Shown in pieces: positions 40,149-44,544 of a stretch of DNA of 44,544 nt. This stretch comes from Ferrimicrobium sp. Its GTDB lineage: Bacteria; Actinomycetota; Acidimicrobiia; Acidimicrobiales; Acidimicrobiaceae. Numbering within the stretch: position 1 is the first letter of the stretch; the number at the start of each line of letters is the position of its first letter. Under the pieces are notes generated by a model. That model was given only the letters and a program-made list of their open reading frames with translations, was not told the DNA's origin and did not search any database. The translations under genes and the position numbers were made by a program. The DNA lies in NCBI RefSeq assembly GCF_027319265.1, contig NZ_DAHVNP010000032.1:1-44544 (forward strand). Direction: 5' to 3'.

Positions 40149-41171
40149 TTAAGCTTTATATCGCAATAATACTTCCAAAACCTGAATCGCATTCAGCGCC
40201 GCGCCTTTGCGTAAGTTATCCCCCGATACAAAGAAGGCGATCCCATTTGTCGATGACCGGTCGGGTCGAATCCGTCCAATCAGGACTGGATCGATCCCAG
40301 CCGAAGCGAGAGGAGTTGGCAGCTCAACGATCTGACAACCTGGTTCCTGTCTGAGCGCGTCCACGAACGACTCCACCCGGGGAGTATCTCGGCACTCTGC
40401 AACAATCGCGATGCTGTGTCCCGTAAAGACCGGTACCCTTACACAGGTAACATGGCAGCGCAGATCAGCCAACCCCAAAATTTTGCGGGACTCATTGACA
40501 AACTTCTCCTCCTCAGAGGTGTCGCCATCGTGAAGATCCCCTGCGAGGGGGATGACATTTCCGGCAAGTACAGCTGGGAACTTTACCGGAGACATGAAGT
40601 CGACGGCACCGCCATCGAAGGTGAGTGCGGCAAGATTTGGTCGTTGCAGTTCGGCATCAAGTTCTGCCACCCCTTCCCTGCCCGCCCCAGAGGCTGCCTG
40701 GTAGGTCGCAGCGATCACGCGTTCGAGGCCAAAGAGGCGATCGATGATCGCCAATGGAGGCATCGCAATCATCGTCGTGCAGTTTGGATTAGCGATGATC
40801 CCAAGCGGGTGGCGCACAACTTCCCTAGGATTGACCTCCGGAACCACCAATGGGACATTCGGGTCCATCCGATACGCTGATGAGTTGTCGATCACGACCG
40901 CTCCGGCCTCGACGAAGCGAGGAGCGTGCACTTTGGAAGCGGTCGCCCCGATCGAGAAGACGGCGTAATCGATCCCGCGAAGGTCTGCTGTCTTCACGTC
41001 CTCCACCTCAATGGACCGCCCATCAAACTCGATGACGGTACCTGCTGATCGTGGGGATGCAAAGAAGCGAATGTGATCGAATGGAACCTTCCGTTCCTCA
41101 AGGATCTGGCGCATCACACCACCCACTTGGCCGGTTGCACCTACGATAGCAATGGTTCCAGCGCTCCTCAT
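40149..41171 (-). CDS. asd: aspartate-semialdehyde dehydrogenase
   Basis: This 340-aa enzyme reduces aspartyl-4-phosphate to aspartate semialdehyde, the branch point to lysine/diaminopimelate, methionine and threonine. The NADP-binding start IAIVGATGQVGGVM, the catalytic Cys131 in NPNCTTM and the AASGAGREGVAEL segment (YQAASGAGREGV) are present. The length is normal. Its ATG overlaps the lysC stop (ATGA), so the kinase and dehydrogenase are made together. A diverged copy of its last codons (GCTTTA-ATCGCA pattern) lies 31 bp beyond the stop. Confidence 0.97.
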   Translation of the reverse strand: MRSAGTIAIVGATGQVGGVMRQILEERKVPFDHIRFFASPRSAGTVIEFDGRSIEVEDVKTADLRGIDYAVFSIGATASKVHAPRFVEAGAVVIDNSSAYRMDPNVPLVVPEVNPREVVRHPLGIIANPNCTTMIAMPPLAIIDRLFGLERVIAATYQAASGAGREGVAELDAELQRPNLAALTFDGGAVDFMSPVKFPAVLAGNVIPLAGDLHDGDTSEEEKFVNESRKILGLADLRCHVTCVRVPVFTGHSIAIVAECRDTPRVESFVDALRQEPGCQIVELPTPLASAGIDPVLIGRIRPDRSSTNGIAFFVSGDNLRKGAALNAIQVLEVLLRYKA

Positions 41172-42376
41172 AGCGAAAACGCCTCATGTAACGCCTGCAC
41201 GGCCGTCTCTAGCTGTTCGACCCGAATGACACAGGAAATTCGGATAGCTGAAGTGGAGATCATCTCGATGTTGATATGGTGATTAGCCAGCGTCTCAAAC
41301 ATCGTGGCGGTGACACCGGGGTGGGATTTCATCCCTGCTCCAACGAGGGAGACACGACCAATCGCCGTGTCAGTCACCACCCGACTCGCGTCGACTTGCC
41401 TTGCCACCTCCTCGGTCACGCTTCGCGCGAGTTCAAGGTCGAGTTTTGGCGCCGTAAAGGAGATGTCCGTATGGCCCTCGATAGAGGTATTCTGCACAAT
41501 CATGTCGACATTCACACCAGCGTCGGCGATGACGCGAAAAATTCGAGCCGCCACACCAGGGCGATCAGGCACCCTCAACAAGGTGAGCTTGACCTCAGAT
41601 GCATCATGCGAGATCGCGCTCACTACCGCCTGTTCCATTGTCTCTTCCTCCTCTACCACCCAGGTACCCGGCTCCCAGGTGAAACTCGAACGAACATGGA
41701 GTCTCACCCCATAGTTTCTGGCAAATTCAACTGAACGCAATGCAAGCACCCTGCCACCGGAGGCCGAGAGCTCAAGCATCTCCTCAAATGAAATCCTTGG
41801 GATCTTGCGGGCGCTCGGAACCACACGAGGATCAGCCGTGAATACCCCAGAGACATCGGTATAGATCTCGCAAACGTTCGCTCCAAGGCTGGCTGCGATA
41901 GCGACCGCTGTCGTATCAGAGCCTCCGCGTCCGAGCGTCGTGACATTGCGATCCGTGGAGACCCCCTGGAAACCCGCTATCACCGGAACCACCCCGGCGG
42001 CGAGTGCTGCCTTAATCCGCTCGGGTTTGATCTCGACTATTTTTGCTTTGGTGTGGTCGGTGTCAGTGATGATGCCTGCCTGCGAACCCGTAAAGGATTC
42101 TGCCGCCACCCCCAGGTCAGCAAGCGCCATACAGAGCAACGACACCGAGATGCGCTCACCGGCCGTAAGTAACATGTCCATCTCGCGTGGAGGGATCGTC
42201 CTACTGACATCCCCTGCGAGTCGGATCAGGTCATCGGTGGTCTTCCCCATCGCAGAGACGACCACCACCACATCGTCCCCCCTACGCCTTGAGCGTGCTA
42301 CGTAGTCAGCAACCGTGCGAATGCGGTCAGCATCAGCCACTGAAGTGCCGCCGTACTTCTGAATTATGAGAGCCAC
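41168..42376 (-). CDS. lysC: aspartate kinase
   Basis: This 402-aa enzyme phosphorylates aspartate, the first step of the aspartate amino-acid family. Kinase motifs KYGGTSV (7-13), TLGRGGSDTTAVA and YTDVSGVFTADPR are visible, followed by two C-terminal ACT domains (about 265-400) that usually bind lysine/threonine. The start is GTG at 42376 without a ribosome-binding site, fitting a leaderless message. No separate beta-subunit start was examined in detail. Confidence 0.97.
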   Translation of the reverse strand: MALIIQKYGGTSVADADRIRTVADYVARSRRRGDDVVVVVSAMGKTTDDLIRLAGDVSRTIPPREMDMLLTAGERISVSLLCMALADLGVAAESFTGSQAGIITDTDHTKAKIVEIKPERIKAALAAGVVPVIAGFQGVSTDRNVTTLGRGGSDTTAVAIAASLGANVCEIYTDVSGVFTADPRVVPSARKIPRISFEEMLELSASGGRVLALRSVEFARNYGVRLHVRSSFTWEPGTWVVEEEETMEQAVVSAISHDASEVKLTLLRVPDRPGVAARIFRVIADAGVNVDMIVQNTSIEGHTDISFTAPKLDLELARSVTEEVARQVDASRVVTDTAIGRVSLVGAGMKSHPGVTATMFETLANHHINIEMISTSAIRISCVIRVEQLETAVQALHEAFSL

Positions 42377-42382
42377 TCGAAC

Positions 42383-42411
42383 AATCTAACAGCCCGAAAG
42401 GGTCGAACCAA
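42383..42411 (-). promoter_or_regulatory. leaderless promoter of lysC
   Basis: On the minus strand TTGGTT (42411-42406), 17 nt, TAGATT (42388-42383), then 6 nt to the GTG start. Spacing is ideal for a housekeeping sigma factor and the message would start at or next to the start codon. Confidence 0.55.
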
Positions 42412-42435
42412 GAGGATCGAGCGGTCTTGTGCTAT

Positions 42436-42447
42436 TAAAGTGTTCAC
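42436..42447 (+). promoter_or_regulatory. leaderless -10 of the first cyclophilin gene
   Basis: TAAAGT (42436-42441) is followed by 6 nt and the GTG start, mirroring lysC on the other strand. The -35 is not clear. The 71-bp gap thus holds two divergent promoters. Confidence 0.45.
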
Positions 42448-43242
42448 GTGCCAAGCGAAAAGCGGGCTCGAATCCGAGCGAACCAACAGAAATTGAAAGA
42501 AGCGGAAATGGCGCGTGCTAAGCGACGTCGACTGATGCGCAACGGCGCCATCGTGGTGGTAGCTGCGATCGTCGTCTTTGTGGGGATCTACCTACTCACC
42601 AAGCCCCCGACGAAGAAGACAACGGCCGCCACCAAGACAACGTCGACTGCTGCGAAGACTACGAGTTATCTGCTGCCCAATGGGTGCCCCAATCCGAGCG
42701 CCACCATCCCACGCAAAACCCACTTCAAGAAGTATCCACCAGAATGTCTGAATCCGAGTGATCACTACACTGCCGTCGTCAACACCACGGCCGGAACCTT
42801 TGACGTGAAGCTCGAACCAAATCTGGGACCAAAGTCGGCAAACAACTTCTATGTACTATCGCTCTATCACTTCTTCAACGGAACCACGTTTTTCAGAGTC
42901 ATTCCCGGGTTTGTGATTCAGGGTGGTAGTCCAACCAACAACGACTTCGGGACTCCGGGTTATAGCTTCGGCGACAAGAACCCTCCGGCCGGTTCCTATC
43001 ACATCGGAACTGTAGCGATGGCCAACAGCGGATCACCGAACTCCAACGGAAGCCAGTTTTTTGTGGTTTCCGGAACTGCCGGCGAAAAAGAGCTGAGTGA
43101 CACCTACAGTGTCTTTGGACAGGTGACCAAAGGGCTATCGGTCATCGCAAAGATCGATGCTGGCGGAAGTACTGCCAACAACGGTATCCCGCCAAAGACA
43201 ACCTACAAGATCAACACGGTCACGATCCAGGTAACCAAGTAA
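42448..43242 (+). CDS. membrane-anchored peptidyl-prolyl cis-trans isomerase (cyclophilin type)
   Basis: This 264-aa protein has a basic cytosolic N-terminus (1-31), one membrane helix (about 32-51), a Lys/Thr-rich linker (52-72) and a cyclophilin domain outside the membrane (about 105-262). Active-site stretches FFRVIPGFVIQGG and MANSGSPNSNGSQFFV are present, so it should catalyse proline isomerisation in exported proteins. The start is GTG at 42448, leaderless. The short second cyclophilin gene follows after 34 bp. Confidence 0.93.
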   Translation: MPSEKRARIRANQQKLKEAEMARAKRRRLMRNGAIVVVAAIVVFVGIYLLTKPPTKKTTAATKTTSTAAKTTSYLLPNGCPNPSATIPRKTHFKKYPPECLNPSDHYTAVVNTTAGTFDVKLEPNLGPKSANNFYVLSLYHFFNGTTFFRVIPGFVIQGGSPTNNDFGTPGYSFGDKNPPAGSYHIGTVAMANSGSPNSNGSQFFVVSGTAGEKELSDTYSVFGQVTKGLSVIAKIDAGGSTANNGIPPKTTYKINTVTIQVTK

Positions 43243-43276
43243 TACCGGCCCCTAACACACATGCGAAGGAGTAACA

Positions 43277-43846
43277 ATGCTCGGCAAGAAGAAGGAAAAC
43301 TACCCGTGCCCTGAGGCTGATGGTTCGAGTCCGCAGGTTCGACACTTCGATGCGAGCCCTTCGTACTGCCTCGAAGACAACACCAGCTATGAAGCCATCA
43401 TGGAAACCAACCATGGCACAATGCGCTTTGAGCTCTTCCCTGAACGCGCGCCCATCACCGTCAACAGCTTCGTCTTCCTCGCGCGCTACCACTACTTCGA
43501 TGGGATCAACTTCCACCGGATCATTCCAGGGTTTGTCGTTCAAGGCGGTGATCCAACAGGCTCGGGTGCAGGAGGCCCAGGCTATAAGTTCCGCGACGAA
43601 CTGCCAAACGCGGGTGAGTACAAGCTCGGCAGCTTGGCCATGGCCAACGCCGGCCCAAACACCAATGGGAGCCAATTCTTTATCATCTCTGGACCTAGTG
43701 GCGTATCGCTACCGCCACTCTACAGCCTCTTTGGTCAACTCATTGAGGGTGATGAGGTGCTTACCATCCTTGAACAAGCTGGCTCGCCGAACGGCACACC
43801 CAAATCAGAATGCACTATGAGTGCTGTTAGTATACGCCAAGAATAA
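43277..43846 (+). CDS. peptidyl-prolyl cis-trans isomerase (cyclophilin type), cytosolic
   Basis: This 189-aa protein has no signal or membrane helix. The cyclophilin domain (about 40-186) has FHRIIPGFVVQGGDPTGSG and MANAGPNTNGSQFFI, the catalytic Arg and substrate-pocket Phe included. The first 35 residues (KKKENYPCPEAD) carry two Cys. GAAGGAG precedes the ATG. It is probably co-transcribed with the membrane-anchored cyclophilin, giving one enzyme on each side of the membrane. Confidence 0.94.
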   Translation: MLGKKKENYPCPEADGSSPQVRHFDASPSYCLEDNTSYEAIMETNHGTMRFELFPERAPITVNSFVFLARYHYFDGINFHRIIPGFVVQGGDPTGSGAGGPGYKFRDELPNAGEYKLGSLAMANAGPNTNGSQFFIISGPSGVSLPPLYSLFGQLIEGDEVLTILEQAGSPNGTPKSECTMSAVSIRQE

Positions 43847-43877
43847 GGGAGAGTATCAACATTCCATGCCCTTATTC
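43841..43877. terminator. inverted repeat at the end of the cyclophilin genes
   Basis: GAATAAGGG (43841-43849) and CCCTTATTC (43869-43877) form a perfect 9-bp stem with a 19-nt loop, overlapping the stop codon. There is no U-run, and the loop is long, so termination is uncertain. A second, shorter stem GCTTCA/TGAAGC lies at 43919-43936. Confidence 0.4.
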
Positions 43878-43968
43878 AATCATCTAGTGGAAGCTTTTCT
43901 TGAGTTCCATAAACCATCGCTTCAAGCTTGTGAAGCTCGATAATTCTGCAGGCAAAAACCGGAATCCT

Positions 43969-44544
43969 CTAACAGTGACAACCTCTTCGAACGTGAATCC
44001 CTAATTCGTTCCGAATAACATCGTAAATAGCCCTCTTGGCAAAGATCTGGACGCTCTTCTCCGACAACCGCACTTCGACCTGGGTCCCAACCAGGCGATA
44101 TTGCACCGAGTAATAATGACGGTCAGCGCTCACAATGATGTGATAGTCAATGCTGACCTTGGCCCGCTTCCAGGTGGCAAACTCATAGGGAGTAGCTGGT
44201 AGTGGTCGTAGATGGTCACGTTCAATGCTCTCGAAGAGTTCCTGACGTGAGGTACCAAGGGACTTGGTGACTCTATGGTTGAGATCCCAGGTGAGCTTTG
44301 CAATCGCGGCATTGGCCTCGGCGAGACTATGAAAGTGCTCATTGCGAAGTCGTGCGAGAATCCAGCGTTCAACCACCAGTACTGCCACCTCGACTTTTGG
44401 CTTATCCCGAGGCCGATAGGGACGAGCAGGCAGTACGGTCATTTGATAGTAGGTGGCCATCTCAAGGTAGGTCGCGTTAGGAACGGGCTCATACCGGTCA
44501 GCCTTGGTGACCGCGGTACGCATGCCATCGCACACGATCGCATC
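43969..44544 (-). pseudogene. istA: IS21-family transposase IstA, fragment
   Basis: The minus-strand frame is open to the window edge, so its start lies outside. The visible part is the IstA core and following domain: AIVCDGMRTAVTKADRYEPV, then LPARPYRPRDKPKVEVAVLVVERWILARLRN, which contains the DDE-type Glu, and DRHYYSVQYRLVGTQVEVRLSEKSVQIF. After this the reading runs into 20 unrelated residues and stops; a full IstA would go on for roughly 100 residues more, and no istB follows. It is therefore a 3'-truncated remnant, cut near 44030-44045. Confidence 0.85.

Noticed and set aside
43316-43345. tRNA T-arm-like GGTTCGAGTCC near the start of the second cyclophilin gene (and a similar GCTCGAATCC near 42463)
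   Set aside because: No acceptor, D or anticodon arms can be drawn around them, and both lie in coding sequence.
1-44544. CRISPR array, rRNA or tRNA genes
   Set aside because: No regularly spaced repeats of 25-40 bp and no cloverleaf or rRNA-like sequence was seen; the only tandem repeats are the short ones listed.

Overview
The window looks like a chromosomal segment of a motile, moderately high-GC, probably actinobacterial organism. Three things suggest this: the flagellar operon lacks L- and P-ring genes, as in organisms without an outer membrane; several genes show a leaderless layout (TANNNT, 6-7 nt, start codon); and the TnpB and IS21 remnants resemble actinobacterial ones. A member of the Acidimicrobiia is my best guess, but this is inference from gene content and style only.

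Layout. Positions 1-2546 hold the 3' part of a TnpB (IS200/IS605/IS607-type RNA-guided nuclease) whose stop codon overlaps the start codon of a NitT/TauT-type ABC transporter ATPase, followed by its permease and, at 2682-3698, its substrate-binding lipoprotein. Positions 3766-5582 carry rlmN and rpe, coupled by an ATGA overlap. Positions 5583-6959 hold an enoyl-CoA hydratase and two doubtful small ORFs. Positions 6978-28034, all on the minus strand, form one very long flagellar operon. Read from its promoter side the order is flgB flgC fliE fliF fliG fliH fliI fliJ - NlpC/P60-SLT murein hydrolase - fliK flgD flgE flbD motA motB fliL fliM fliN fliO fliP fliQ fliR flhB flhA - FlhF/Jag-N-like protein - small membrane protein. 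Most junctions are stop/start overlaps or gaps of a few bases. It encodes MS ring, C ring, export gate and ATPase, most of the rod-to-hook parts and the stator. Positions 28405-29056 carry fliS and a fliT-position gene behind a convincing sigma-28 type promoter.

Positions 29523-35551 form an accessory island between fliS and fliC: a GT2-TPR glycosyltransferase, a 106-aa Cys/His protein, an FkbM-like methyltransferase, a frameshifted protein with five tandem XRE-type helix-turn-helix modules, and a GT4 glycosyltransferase. This is the expected place and content for flagellin glycosylation, apart from the multi-HTH gene. Next come fliC (short flagellin, strong terminator) and an unusually long fliD. 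An 886-bp stretch without a convincing gene follows. The right end holds asd-lysC (aspartate pathway), two divergent cyclophilin genes, and an IstA fragment of an IS21-family element that runs off the window.

How it works together: the long operon builds the basal body, secretion apparatus, hook and motor. FliS and the FliT-position protein are late chaperones, and FliC and FliD are the late filament parts. The island probably decorates the filament. Main oddities are the five-HTH protein and its frameshift, short tandem duplications that copy stop codons in three genes, a FliM without the usual CheY-docking peptide, a signal-less dual-domain murein hydrolase inside the operon, a GTPase-less FlhF-like protein, and a cluster of three ACTTCAGTG sites between fliS and the glycosyltransferase.
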